Of a stretch of DNA of 64,000 nucleotides, positions 56,199 to 64,000 are shown piece by piece. The notes under the pieces are model-generated. The model did no database searches, had not been told where the DNA came from, and was given only the letters and a program-made list of their open reading frames with translations. This DNA is from Rhizobium sp. ARZ01 (GTDB taxonomy: Bacteria > Pseudomonadota > Alphaproteobacteria > Rhizobiales > Rhizobiaceae), in contig NZ_JACVAE010000001.1 in the NCBI RefSeq assembly GCF_014851675.1, positions 868,001 through 932,000 of the forward strand. The letters are read 5' to 3'. Position 1 is the stretch's first letter. Every line of letters begins with the position of its first letter. The position numbers and the translations under genes were made by a program.

Positions 56199-58550
56199 CT
56201 AGCGTCTACCGCGCGGCGGGCGCGTACCCGGCTGTCGCCGTGAGCCGGCACGTTCGCGCCGACCCGCCTTGTGAAAAGAACGCACGCCTGTCGGCATCTT
56301 TCGCCCTTCGCTCAACATCTCGAACCGCAGGGCTCCGGCAAGCGGCACGGCCTCTGCGAGCCGGACGAGTACTTCATCGCCCAGCCGATAGCCGAGGCCG
56401 GTTTTTTCACCGGACAGGGCCTGATGCGCCTCGTCGAAGAGGTAATAGTCGCGCCCGAGCGTAGATATAGGCACGAAACCATCGGCGCCATAGGCGGGCA
56501 GGGTGACAAAAAGTCCCGCCTTGGTGACGCCGGAGACCCGGCCGTCGAATTCCTCGCCGATGCGGCCGGCGAGATGGTGTGCAATCAGCCGGTCGACCGT
56601 ATCGCGTTCCGCCGCCATGGCGCGGCGTTCGAAGGTGGAGATTTCTGCAGCGATGTCGTCCAGCGTTCTTTCTTCGTCCGGCGTGATTCCACCTTCGCCG
56701 AGCTTCAGGGATGCCACCAGCGCGCGATGCACGATCAGGTCGGCATAGCGGCGGATCGGCGAGGTGAAGTGCGCATACTTCATCAGGTTGAGGCCGAAAT
56801 GGCCGATGTTCTCCGGGCTGTAGATCGCCTGGCTCTGCGAGCGCAGCACCATCTCGTTGACCATCTGCTGGAAGGGTTTGTCTTCGGCCTTCTTCAGGAT
56901 ACCGTTGAAATGATTGGAGCGCATGTTGCCGCCCTTGGCGAGCGAGATGTCGAGCGTGGCGAGAAACTCGCGCAGCGTCTCCTGCTTGGCGAGCGAAGGC
57001 GCGTCGTGGACACGGTAGATCAGTGCCTGGCGCTTGGTCTCCAGCGTCTCCGCAGCGGCGACGTTCGCCTGGATCATCATCTCTTCGATCAGCTTGTGCG
57101 CATCGAGGCGCGGCGGAACGAAGACACGATCAACCGTACCATCATCCTTCAGCTGGATCTTGCGCTCGGGCATGTCGAGTTCGAGCGGCTGGCGCCGGTC
57201 GCGGCCAACCGTCAGAATACGGTAGGCGTTCCAGAGCGGCTTCAGGATCGTTTCGAGGATCGGCCTGGTCTTGTCGTCGGGTGCGCCGTCGATCGCAGCC
57301 TGCGCCTGTTGGTAGGACAGCTTGGCCGCACTCTTCATCATGATGCGATGGAAGGTATGGCTCGCCTTCCGGCCTTCCTTGGAGAAGACCATGCGAACAG
57401 CGAGCGCAGGGCGATCCTCGCCCTCCCGCAGCGAGCAGAGGTCGTTCGAAATGCGTTCGGGCAGCATCGGTACGACGCGGTCGGGGAAATAGACCGAGTT
57501 GCCGCGCTTCAAGGCTTCGCGGTCGAGTGCGGCGCCTGGCCGGACATAGTAGCTGACATCGGCGATGGCCACGGTGACGATGACGCCGCCCGGGTTCTCG
57601 GGTCTGGTGTCGGCTTCCGCGTAGACGGCGTCGTCATGGTCCTTTGCGTCCGCCGGGTCGATGGTGATCAACGGCAGGTCGCGCCAGTCCTCGCGATGCG
57701 ACATGCTTGCCGGCCCGGCAGCCGCAGCTTCCTTGATAACGCTATCAGGGAAAATATAGGGAATGCCATGGGCGTGGATTGCGATCATCGAGATCGCCTT
57801 TTCCGAGGCGACCGAACCGATGACCGACTTGATCTGTGCGCGCGGCAGGCCGTAGCGGCCGATGCGGACGACGTCGATCTCGACCAGATCGCCGTCCTTT
57901 GCGCCGGCGGTGAAATCGCTGTCCACCGATAGCTCCTCGCCGCGGCGCTCGATCGGCATGATGCGGCCGCCGCCGTCGGGCATGGTACGGAACATGCCCA
58001 TGCCGGCATTCTTGCGCTTGTCGAGGATCTTGATGATCCGTGCCGTGTAGGCAGGGCCGCCGCGGTCCTTTGCCGGGAAGATTTTTGCCAGCACGCGGTC
58101 ACCGAGGCCGGCGACCGGTACCTTGCCGGATGACTTGCCGACGGTCGACTGACGGATCGTGACCGCAGGCGCCACGCCGGCATCGTCCAGCCATTCGGCC
58201 GGGCGGCCGATCAGGTCGCCGCTCACATCGCGCGTGGTGATGTCGAGGACGGTAACGGGTGGCAAGGCGCCGGGGCGCACGAGCGACTTGCGGCGCTTCT
58301 CCAGCAGCCCTTCTTCCTCGAAGCTCTTCAGAAGCATTTTTAGTTCGACACGCTTCTCGCCCTTCAGGCCGAACTCTTTCGAGATCTCCCGCTTCGAAGC
58401 CTTGTCCGGATGATCGGCGATAAAGCGCAGCAGCACGTCGCGCGGTGGAATCTCGCCGTGGATCAGCGGGATTTCGGCGCCCGGCGGCAGGTCGCGTCCC
58501 GCACGGCCGGGCCGCTTGCCTTTGGGCCGGTCGCGCGGATCATGCGTCAT
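56199..58550 (-). CDS. rnr: Ribonuclease R
   Basis: A 783-residue RNase II-family 3'-5' exoribonuclease. N-terminal winged-helix region, cold-shock domains, then the RNB catalytic domain with TIDPADAKDHDDAVYAE (catalytic aspartates) and FTSPIRRYADLIVHRAL. The C-terminal S1 domain contains GVTKAGLFVTLPAYGADGFV, and a basic Arg-rich tail follows. ATG 58550 overlaps the topA stop by 4 nt (ATGA), so it is translated after topA. It removes structured RNA, including damaged rRNA and mRNA. Confidence 0.95.
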   Translation of the reverse strand: MTHDPRDRPKGKRPGRAGRDLPPGAEIPLIHGEIPPRDVLLRFIADHPDKASKREISKEFGLKGEKRVELKMLLKSFEEEGLLEKRRKSLVRPGALPPVTVLDITTRDVSGDLIGRPAEWLDDAGVAPAVTIRQSTVGKSSGKVPVAGLGDRVLAKIFPAKDRGGPAYTARIIKILDKRKNAGMGMFRTMPDGGGRIMPIERRGEELSVDSDFTAGAKDGDLVEIDVVRIGRYGLPRAQIKSVIGSVASEKAISMIAIHAHGIPYIFPDSVIKEAAAAGPASMSHREDWRDLPLITIDPADAKDHDDAVYAEADTRPENPGGVIVTVAIADVSYYVRPGAALDREALKRGNSVYFPDRVVPMLPERISNDLCSLREGEDRPALAVRMVFSKEGRKASHTFHRIMMKSAAKLSYQQAQAAIDGAPDDKTRPILETILKPLWNAYRILTVGRDRRQPLELDMPERKIQLKDDGTVDRVFVPPRLDAHKLIEEMMIQANVAAAETLETKRQALIYRVHDAPSLAKQETLREFLATLDISLAKGGNMRSNHFNGILKKAEDKPFQQMVNEMVLRSQSQAIYSPENIGHFGLNLMKYAHFTSPIRRYADLIVHRALVASLKLGEGGITPDEERTLDDIAAEISTFERRAMAAERDTVDRLIAHHLAGRIGEEFDGRVSGVTKAGLFVTLPAYGADGFVPISTLGRDYYLFDEAHQALSGEKTGLGYRLGDEVLVRLAEAVPLAGALRFEMLSEGRKMPTGVRSFHKAGRRERAGSRRQPGTRPPRGRR

Positions 58551-61216
58551 TCGCTTGCCTTCTTGGTTTTGGCTGCCGCCTTGGCTTTCGTGCCGGTTGC
58601 CTTGGCGGTCTTAGTCGTCTTTGCCTTGGTAGTTTTCGCAGCCGCTGTCTTGGACGAGGCGGATTTGGCCTTGGCCTTCGCTTTGGTGCCGCCGCTCTTA
58701 CCGGCCTTCTCGGCGATCAGCACAAGCGCTTCTTCAATCGTCACCGCGTCGGCTTCCTTGCCTTTCGGCAGGGTCGCATTGACCTTACCCCAGTTGACAT
58801 AAGGGCCGTAGCGGCCGTCCCGAACGGTGATCGCGCCGCCATCGGGGTGATCTCCGAGCGTCTTCAGCGCCGCCGGTGTTCCCCGGCCGCGGGCGCCGCC
58901 CTTGGTCTGCTTGTCGGCCAGTACGGATACGGCTCGGTTGAGGCCGATCGAGAACACGTCCTCGATGCTCTCCAGGTTGGCATAGGTGCCATCGTGCAGA
59001 ACGAAGGGTCCGTAGCGACCAAGGCCGGAAGAGATCATCTTGCCAGTCTCGGGATGTGCGCCGATGTCGCGCGGCAGCGAGAGCAGGGCGACCGCCTTCT
59101 CATGATCGATGCTTGCGGGCGTCCACCCCTTCGGCAGGCTCGACCGCTTGGCTTCCTTGCCGTCGCCACGCTGGACATAGGGGCCGAAACGGCCGGACCG
59201 CAGGGTGATCTCTTCGCCGGTGTGCGGATCTTTGCCGAGGCTCTGCGGTTCGTTGGATGCGGCAGCCTCCGCATCGCCGTTTGCCTCGGAGGAAAGCTGG
59301 CGGGTGTAGTTGCATTCCGGATAGTTCGAGCAGCCGACAAAGGCGCCGTAGCGACCGAGTTTCAGCGACAGCTTTCCGGTGCCACAGACCTGGCAGGAGC
59401 GGGGATCGCCGCCATCCTCGCGCTTGGGGAAGACCAACGGCGCAAGGATGTCGTTCAGCGCATCCAGCACGTTTGTGACGCGCAGTTCCTTGGTCTCGTC
59501 GATCTGAGCAGTGAAGTCGCGCCAGAAGTCGCGCAGGACGTCCTTCCAGTTCAATTCGCCCGCAGAAATCTGGTCGAGTTTCTCTTCCAGCGATGCCGTG
59601 AAATCGTATCCGACGTAGCGGGTGAAGAAGCTTTCGAGGAAGGCAGTGACGAGACGTCCCTTGGCCTCCGGGATGAGCTTGCGCTTGTCGATGGTGATGT
59701 ATTCGCGATCTTCCAGGGTCTTCAGCGTCGCGGCATAGGTAGATGGCCGGCCGATGCCGAGCTCTTCCATCTTCTTGATCAGCGAAGCTTCCGAGTAGCG
59801 CGGCGGCGGTTCGGTGAAGTGCTGGGTCGCGTTGATCTTCTGCTTGGCGAGATTTTCGCGCGCATTGATCTCCGGCAGGCGACCGTCCTCGTCGCCATCG
59901 TCCGACTGCTCGCCGTCCTCCTTCTGATCGGTGTAGGCGGCAATGAAGCCGTCAAAGCGGATTACTGAGCCGGTCGCCCGCAGGCCGGCGTGCTTGCCGC
60001 CATTGTCTGCATCGATCTCGACGGTCGTGCGCTCGATCTCGGCCGACGCCATCTGGCTGGCGATCGCACGCTTCCAGATCAGGTCGTAAAGCCTGGCCTG
60101 GTCCGGGTCGAGGGCGCGCCGGACCTGATCGGGTACGCGGTTGAAGTCGGTCGGGCGGATCGCTTCGTGCGCTTCCTGGGCGTTTTTCGCCTTGGTGGAG
60201 TAGAAGCGGGCCTTCTCCGGCAGGTAACGGTCGCCGAACTGGCTGCCGATGGCGTGGCGTGCGGCATCGATGGCTTCGGGGGCCATCTGCACGCCGTCGG
60301 TACGCATGTAGGTGATCAGACCGACCGTCTCGCCGCCGATGTCGATGCCTTCATAGAGCTTCTGAGCCACCTGCATGGTGCGCGAAGCCGAGAAACCGAG
60401 CTTGGAGGAAGCGGCCTGCTGCAGGGTCGAGGTTGTGAACGGAGGGGCCGGGTTGCGCTTGGTCGGCTTCGCCTCGACGCTCTCGACCCGATAGCTTGCG
60501 CTGTCGAGCAGGGTCTTGAGGCGGTTGGCTTCCTCGCCGTTGGTGATCGCCTTCGGCTGCAGCCGCTTGCCATCGGCCGAGACGAGGCGCGCCTCGAACT
60601 CGTCGCCGCGCGGCGTCTTCAGCAGCGCCGACAGGTTCCAGTATTCTTCCGAAACGAAGCGCTCGATCTCGGCCTCGCGGTCGCAGACGAGGCGCAGCGC
60701 CACGGACTGGACGCGGCCGGCGGAGCGTGCGCCCGGAAGCTTGCGCCACAGAACCGGCGAAAGGTTGAAGCCGACGAGATAGTCAAGTGCGCGGCGGGCC
60801 AGGTAGGCGTCGACCAGGTCAATGTCGATGTCGCGCGGCGCCTTCATCGCGTCGAGAACGGCCGACTTGGTGATTGCGTTGAATACGACGCGCTTGACCG
60901 GCTTGTCGCCCAGGACGCGCTTCTTTTTCAGAAGGTCGAGCACGTGCCAGGAGATCGCTTCACCCTCGCGATCCGGGTCGGTTGCAAGGATGAGGCCGTC
61001 GGAGGACTTTACCGCATCTGCGATGTCCTTCATCCGTTTTGCGGAGGCACCGTCGACTTCCCAGGACATCTCGAAGTCCTGGTCGGGCAGAACCGAGCCG
61101 TCCTTCGCAGGCAGGTCGCGGACATGGCCAAACGAGGCCAGGACCTTGTAGCCTGAACCCAGGTACTTATTGATTGTCTTGGCCTTGGCAGGCGATTCCA
61201 CCACTACAACATTCAT
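58547..61216 (-). CDS. topA: DNA topoisomerase I
   Basis: An 889-residue type IA topoisomerase that relaxes negative supercoils. The Toprim site is VVVESPAKAKTINKYLG, with metal residues in ATDPDREGEAISWH. The catalytic Tyr303 lies in GLITYMRTDGVQM. After the core come one Cys4 zinc finger (CQVCGTGKLSLKLG ... GCSNYPECNY), several topoisomerase C-terminal repeats (GRFGPYVQRG, GRYGPFVLHD, GRYGPYVNWG), and a long Lys/Ala-rich tail. ATG 61216 (MNVVVVESPAK) is the family start. Coupled to rnr by a 4-nt overlap. Confidence 0.97.
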   Translation of the reverse strand: MNVVVVESPAKAKTINKYLGSGYKVLASFGHVRDLPAKDGSVLPDQDFEMSWEVDGASAKRMKDIADAVKSSDGLILATDPDREGEAISWHVLDLLKKKRVLGDKPVKRVVFNAITKSAVLDAMKAPRDIDIDLVDAYLARRALDYLVGFNLSPVLWRKLPGARSAGRVQSVALRLVCDREAEIERFVSEEYWNLSALLKTPRGDEFEARLVSADGKRLQPKAITNGEEANRLKTLLDSASYRVESVEAKPTKRNPAPPFTTSTLQQAASSKLGFSASRTMQVAQKLYEGIDIGGETVGLITYMRTDGVQMAPEAIDAARHAIGSQFGDRYLPEKARFYSTKAKNAQEAHEAIRPTDFNRVPDQVRRALDPDQARLYDLIWKRAIASQMASAEIERTTVEIDADNGGKHAGLRATGSVIRFDGFIAAYTDQKEDGEQSDDGDEDGRLPEINARENLAKQKINATQHFTEPPPRYSEASLIKKMEELGIGRPSTYAATLKTLEDREYITIDKRKLIPEAKGRLVTAFLESFFTRYVGYDFTASLEEKLDQISAGELNWKDVLRDFWRDFTAQIDETKELRVTNVLDALNDILAPLVFPKREDGGDPRSCQVCGTGKLSLKLGRYGAFVGCSNYPECNYTRQLSSEANGDAEAAASNEPQSLGKDPHTGEEITLRSGRFGPYVQRGDGKEAKRSSLPKGWTPASIDHEKAVALLSLPRDIGAHPETGKMISSGLGRYGPFVLHDGTYANLESIEDVFSIGLNRAVSVLADKQTKGGARGRGTPAALKTLGDHPDGGAITVRDGRYGPYVNWGKVNATLPKGKEADAVTIEEALVLIAEKAGKSGGTKAKAKAKSASSKTAAAKTTKAKTTKTAKATGTKAKAAAKTKKASE

Positions 61217-61351
61217 CGTCGTTCTCTGAAGCCGGGGGCGTTCCCGGCGGGATGGCCCTTTGAAATGCGATACGCGCCGGCGTTGTCGTCGCCTCGAAAT
61301 GAACAGGGAAAGCGTCCCGGTCAAGAGGCGAGGGCAAAATAACTAAAAGCA

Positions 61352-61407
61352 ATACAACCAAGGGATGTTTTATCGTATGTTGCAATTTAAAATAAAGGTT
61401 GTATCGT
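61352..61407 (+). promoter_or_regulatory. Candidate promoter and flanking inverted repeat between topA and small gene
   Basis: TTGCAA (61380-61385) and TATCGT (61402-61407) are spaced by 16 nt. The 8-bp repeat ATACAACC (61352-61359) and GGTTGTAT (61397-61404) brackets the promoter. The patch is clearly AT-richer than its surroundings and lies in the divergent gap topA/61473. The repeat could be an operator or an extruding hairpin. Confidence 0.4.
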
Positions 61408-61472
61408 CTTCTGAGCGTGAAGACGCAGCATGATGCGCGATTCTGTGGCGGTAATCGAACAGGAACAGGAAA

Positions 61473-61727
61473 ATGAATTCCAAAGTCAGGATCCCGGTTC
61501 CGCCCGGCGGGCAAACGCAGGAGAAAATTGCCTACATCCGCCAGATGCTCGGCGAGCTTCGCGCTGTAGCCGACGCGGAGGGGGCGGAGATGCTGCGTTA
61601 CCTGATCGAGATGGCCTACGTCGAGGCCGGCGACATCCAGGCCGGCCTGCGGCCCATGTCAATTCGCGGCGAAAGCAACAAGCCCGCCGGGATAGCGGTG
61701 GAGCCTACCGGCAAGATCCAGCTCTAG
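61473..61727 (+). CDS. Hypothetical small protein, rhizobial
   Basis: An 84-residue protein I do not recognise. It is amphipathic and helical in the middle ([34 protein letters not shown]) with a polar C-terminal tail. CAGGAAA precedes ATG 61473, and a promoter candidate lies 65 bp upstream. Its last 69 bp overlap the antisense 3' end of dprA. Codon use is GC-rich like its neighbours, supporting a real gene. Confidence 0.65.
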   Translation: MNSKVRIPVPPGGQTQEKIAYIRQMLGELRAVADAEGAEMLRYLIEMAYVEAGDIQAGLRPMSIRGESNKPAGIAVEPTGKIQL

Positions 61728-62804
61728 CAGAACGAGATAGACGGTCGCTGCCGGAAGTTCGGTGTGACGGATGATCTCATCGATCTCGACCGGGGTTGGC
61801 CCCAGGGCGGAGGCGATGTGGTCGCGATCGCCATCGTTCGGGGGGAGGGGGATGTCGTTGCTGTCTACTGCAGGCTCGTCTGCGCCGCTCACGGACTGGA
61901 ACATGTCGGGTTCATGCAGCGGCGCCAATGCCTCCAGCACATCGGATGCGTTCGTCGTGACGATGGCGCCATCTTTCAGCAGGGCGTTCGTGCCGTGCGC
62001 GCGTGGATCGAGCGGGGAGCCAGGGACGGCAAAGACGAGCCGGCCGAAATCGGCAGCGTTGCGGGCGGTGATCAGCGAGCCGGAACGGTTGGCGGCTTCC
62101 ACGACGACCAGTCCCAGGCCGATTCCGGCGATCAGCCGGTTGCGGCGCGGAAAATCCCGCGCCCGTGGTTCCCAGCCGAATGGCATCTCGCTGACGGCAA
62201 GCCCGTTTCCATTCGTGATCTCGTCAAGCAGGCCGGTATTTTCCGGCGGATAGGGCTGGTCGAGTCCGCCCGCCATCGCCGCAATCGTACCGGTGGCGAG
62301 GCTGGCACGGTGTGCTGCGGTATCAATGCCGCGGGCGAGACCGGAAACAACGACATAGCCGGCAGCGCCGAGATCCCGCGCCAACATGGCGGCGAATTTC
62401 GCGCCGACGATGGAAGCGTTGCGGGATCCGACGATGCCCACGGCGACATCATTGGCGACGCGCAGGTTTCCTTTCATGGCAAGGAGCGGCGGCGCTCCGT
62501 CGATCTTGCGGAGCAAGGCAGGGTAGTCGGGCTCGCCGATACCGACGAAAGCTGCTTGGTGCCGATACGCAAGGTCGAGTTCGCGTTCGGCATCGGCACG
62601 GCTTGCGATCCGGATCGCGCGTGCCGCGCCACCGCGACGGGAAAGCTCCGGAAGCATTTCCAGCGCGGTTTCGGCGGTGCCGAAATGATTGATGAGATCT
62701 CGGAAGGTGACGGGGCCGACATTGTCGCTGCGGATCAGCCGTAGCCAGGCGATCCTCTGTTTCTCCGATAGCGCTATTCCCTGCCTGCCTGCGCCATCGG
62801 ACAT
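61659..62804 (-). CDS. dprA: DNA-processing protein DprA
   Basis: A 381-residue Rossmann-type ssDNA and RecA-loading protein. Motifs are [49 protein letters not shown], and [21 protein letters not shown]-terminal winged helix ([30 protein letters not shown]) completes the long form. ATG 62804 with GGGGA upstream was chosen; an in-frame GTG 28 codons earlier overlaps plsY. It protects incoming single-stranded DNA. Rhizobia are not known to be naturally competent, so its role here may be general recombination. Confidence 0.93.
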   Translation of the reverse strand: MSDGAGRQGIALSEKQRIAWLRLIRSDNVGPVTFRDLINHFGTAETALEMLPELSRRGGAARAIRIASRADAERELDLAYRHQAAFVGIGEPDYPALLRKIDGAPPLLAMKGNLRVANDVAVGIVGSRNASIVGAKFAAMLARDLGAAGYVVVSGLARGIDTAAHRASLATGTIAAMAGGLDQPYPPENTGLLDEITNGNGLAVSEMPFGWEPRARDFPRRNRLIAGIGLGLVVVEAANRSGSLITARNAADFGRLVFAVPGSPLDPRAHGTNALLKDGAIVTTNASDVLEALAPLHEPDMFQSVSGADEPAVDSNDIPLPPNDGDRDHIASALGPTPVEIDEIIRHTELPAATVYLVLLELDLAGRLHRYPGGLVAFAAN

Positions 62805-62818
62805 GTGTTCCCCCGAGC

Positions 62819-63433
62819 TTAGCCCTTGTCGCCGATCCTGCTCTCTGTACCGCTCATGAGCCGCGCAATGTTGGTGCGGTGCTTCCACCAGGTAATCAGG
62901 GTGAGAACCGCGAAGAGCAGTGCCACTTTCTCGTTACCCAAGATCCACAATACAACCGGACTTGCGGCCGTTGCAACCAGGGCGGACAGAGAGGAATAGC
63001 GGGTCAGATAGGCGACGGCGAGCCAGATGGCGGCGAAGACTGCGAGCATGATCGGCGCCAGACCAAGCAGAATGCCGAGATAGGTGGCGACGCCCTTGCC
63101 GCCCTTGAAACCCAGCCAGATCGGGAAAAGGTGGCCGATGAAGGCGGCGAAGCCGGCGGCAATGCCAGCGTCGATGCCCCAGCGTGACGCGATCGCGGCA
63201 GCGGCGGTTCCCTTCAGGGCATCGAGAACGAGGGTGGCCGCGGCGAGCTTCTTGTTACCGGTGCGAAGCACGTTCGTAGCGCCGATGTTGCCGGACCCGA
63301 TCGTTCGGACATCTCCAAGCCCGGCCAGGCGTGTGAGGATCAAGCCGAACGGGATCGAGCCCAGCAGATAGCCGAAGGCGAGGCTCAGAAGCGTCGGCAG
63401 CGGCCCCAACTGCCAAGTGAATAAGTCGGACAC
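62819..63433 (-). CDS. plsY: Glycerol-3-phosphate acyltransferase PlsY
   Basis: A 204-residue membrane enzyme that acylates glycerol-3-phosphate from acyl-phosphate, the first step of phospholipid synthesis in the PlsX/PlsY route. The three conserved loops are [33 protein letters not shown] and [20 protein letters not shown]. Five transmembrane helices are expected. It starts with GTG 63433; a GGGGG lies about 11 nt upstream. Between pyrC and dprA, all minus strand. Confidence 0.93.
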   Translation of the reverse strand: MSDLFTWQLGPLPTLLSLAFGYLLGSIPFGLILTRLAGLGDVRTIGSGNIGATNVLRTGNKKLAAATLVLDALKGTAAAAIASRWGIDAGIAAGFAAFIGHLFPIWLGFKGGKGVATYLGILLGLAPIMLAVFAAIWLAVAYLTRYSSLSALVATAASPVVLWILGNEKVALLFAVLTLITWWKHRTNIARLMSGTESRIGDKG

Positions 63434-63517
63434 TCTGTAATATCCCCCGAGATCGCTTGTCGGCTTGCCGATTGACGCCTCTCATCCGGCTGCTGCCAGA
63501 TGTGCGGCGAATCTCCC

Positions 63518-64000
63518 TTATCGCGTCGAATGCACACGCTTTCCCGCAACATAGGTTTGAACGGCACGTCCCGTAAAGCGCCCATCTTCGAACGGGGTAT
63601 TCTTCGAGCGCGAGACGAATCCGTCCTTCGCGGCGATCCAAGGCTCATCCAGATCGATCAGGGCGATGTCGGCAATGGCGCCGGGCTTGAGCGTGCCGGC
63701 ATCGAGACCGAAGATCCGGGCGGGGCGCGTGGACATGGCATCGATGAGGCGCATCAGGCCGACATCACCGCTGTGATGCAGGCGAAGGGCGGCGGCAAGT
63801 GATGTCTCAAGGCCTACGGCGCCATCTGCGGCGTCGGCAAAGGGCAGGCGCTTGGTGTCGACGTCCTGCGGGTCGTGCGAGGAGACGATGATGTCGATCG
63901 TGCCGTCGGCCAGTGCCTCGACCATCGCCTTGCGGTCGTCTTCGCCGCGCAGCGGTGGCGACAGCTTGAAGAAAGTGCGGTACTCGCCGATGTCGTTCTC
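63518..64000 (-). CDS. pyrC: Dihydroorotase (class I), C-terminal part, truncated by the window end
   Basis: The frame continues to base 64000 without a start, so these are the last 160 residues of an amidohydrolase of about 430. Visible are KLSPPLRGEDDRKAMVEAL, IIVSSHDPQDVDTKRLPF (metal/catalytic Asp) and GAVGLETSLAAALRL, all typical of PyrC of the class I/PyrX-like group. The C-terminal strands include GTLKPGAIADIALIDLD. It cyclises carbamoyl-aspartate in pyrimidine synthesis. In related genomes pyrB lies just upstream, outside this window. Confidence 0.9.
   Translation of the reverse strand, partial: ENDIGEYRTFFKLSPPLRGEDDRKAMVEALADGTIDIIVSSHDPQDVDTKRLPFADAADGAVGLETSLAAALRLHHSGDVGLMRLIDAMSTRPARIFGLDAGTLKPGAIADIALIDLDEPWIAAKDGFVSRSKNTPFEDGRFTGRAVQTYVAGKRVHSTR

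Noticed and set aside
1..64000. CRISPR arrays, tRNA genes, transposases, phage genes or integrases
   Set aside because: No regularly spaced repeats, cloverleaf sequences or mobile-element proteins were recognised anywhere in the window.

Overview
This is a 64-kb stretch of a high-GC alphaproteobacterial chromosome. Gene content and order point to Rhizobiaceae, most likely Sinorhizobium/Ensifer or a close relative. The markers are clpP-clpX-lon-hupB, divK-pleD, a pyrC-plsY-dprA | topA-rnr block, fused secDF, DUF2842, DUF3572 and DUF983 genes, an N-terminally extended uS9, and a DinB with an N-terminal zinc ribbon. The organism name is an inference. No rRNA, tRNA, CRISPR array, insertion sequence, prophage or integron was seen. 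It reads as core chromosome, and genes on both strands are densely packed.

Layout. 1-2.3 kb: the C-terminus of an exopolysaccharide co-polymerase/BY-kinase-like protein, a CelD-type GNAT and a DUF2842 protein. 2.4-7 kb: ctaA (heme A), argC (arginine), speB (agmatinase) and rplM-rpsI. 7-13.8 kb: a PaaI-type thioesterase, an enoyl-CoA hydratase-like protein without the usual catalytic glutamates, an EamA transporter, two tandem CoA-binding paralogues, metY, a cupin and a cytochrome P450. 13.8-21.4 kb: ggt, then the proteostasis block clpP, clpX, lon, hupB. 21.5-25.5 kb: an FMN riboswitch controlling a riboflavin transporter (ribN type), then a secreted phytase/esterase-like protein behind a perfect PHO box, then a MarR regulator. 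25.7-34 kb: an SbcD-like nuclease and YhaN-like ATPase pair, a small membrane protein and secDF. 34-38.5 kb: ddl, a D-amino-acid dehydrogenase-like flavoprotein, a LysR regulator and an amino-acid ABC binding protein.

38.6-47 kb: a complete histidine-utilisation locus. hutI-hutH-hutG-hutU-hutD run on the minus strand, hutF and hutC on the plus strand, and a palindromic HutC-type operator lies in the divergent promoter region. Histidine passes through urocanate (HutH), imidazolonepropionate (HutU), formiminoglutamate (HutI) and formylglutamate (HutF) to glutamate plus formate (HutG). 47-53 kb: an L,D-transpeptidase, dinB, a coupled DUF3572-HAD pair, and the cell-cycle/c-di-GMP regulators divK and pleD. 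An AT-richer 0.75-kb region without a recognisable gene follows. 53.4-64 kb: a minus-strand series of rpmG, MFS, NUDIX, DUF983, rnr, topA, a small plus-strand hypothetical gene, dprA, plsY and a truncated pyrC. Many neighbours overlap by 1-4 nt (TGATG or ATGA junctions), indicating translational coupling.

The least-explained items are: the degenerate kinase and hydratase active sites; the duplicated CoA-binding proteins beside metY; strong unassigned inverted repeats (18.2, 25.6, 36.6, 38.55 and 61.4 kb); the YhaO/YhaN-like pair; and the gene-poor interval before rpmG. I did not find a clearly new multi-gene system. The best candidates are these smaller anomalies.
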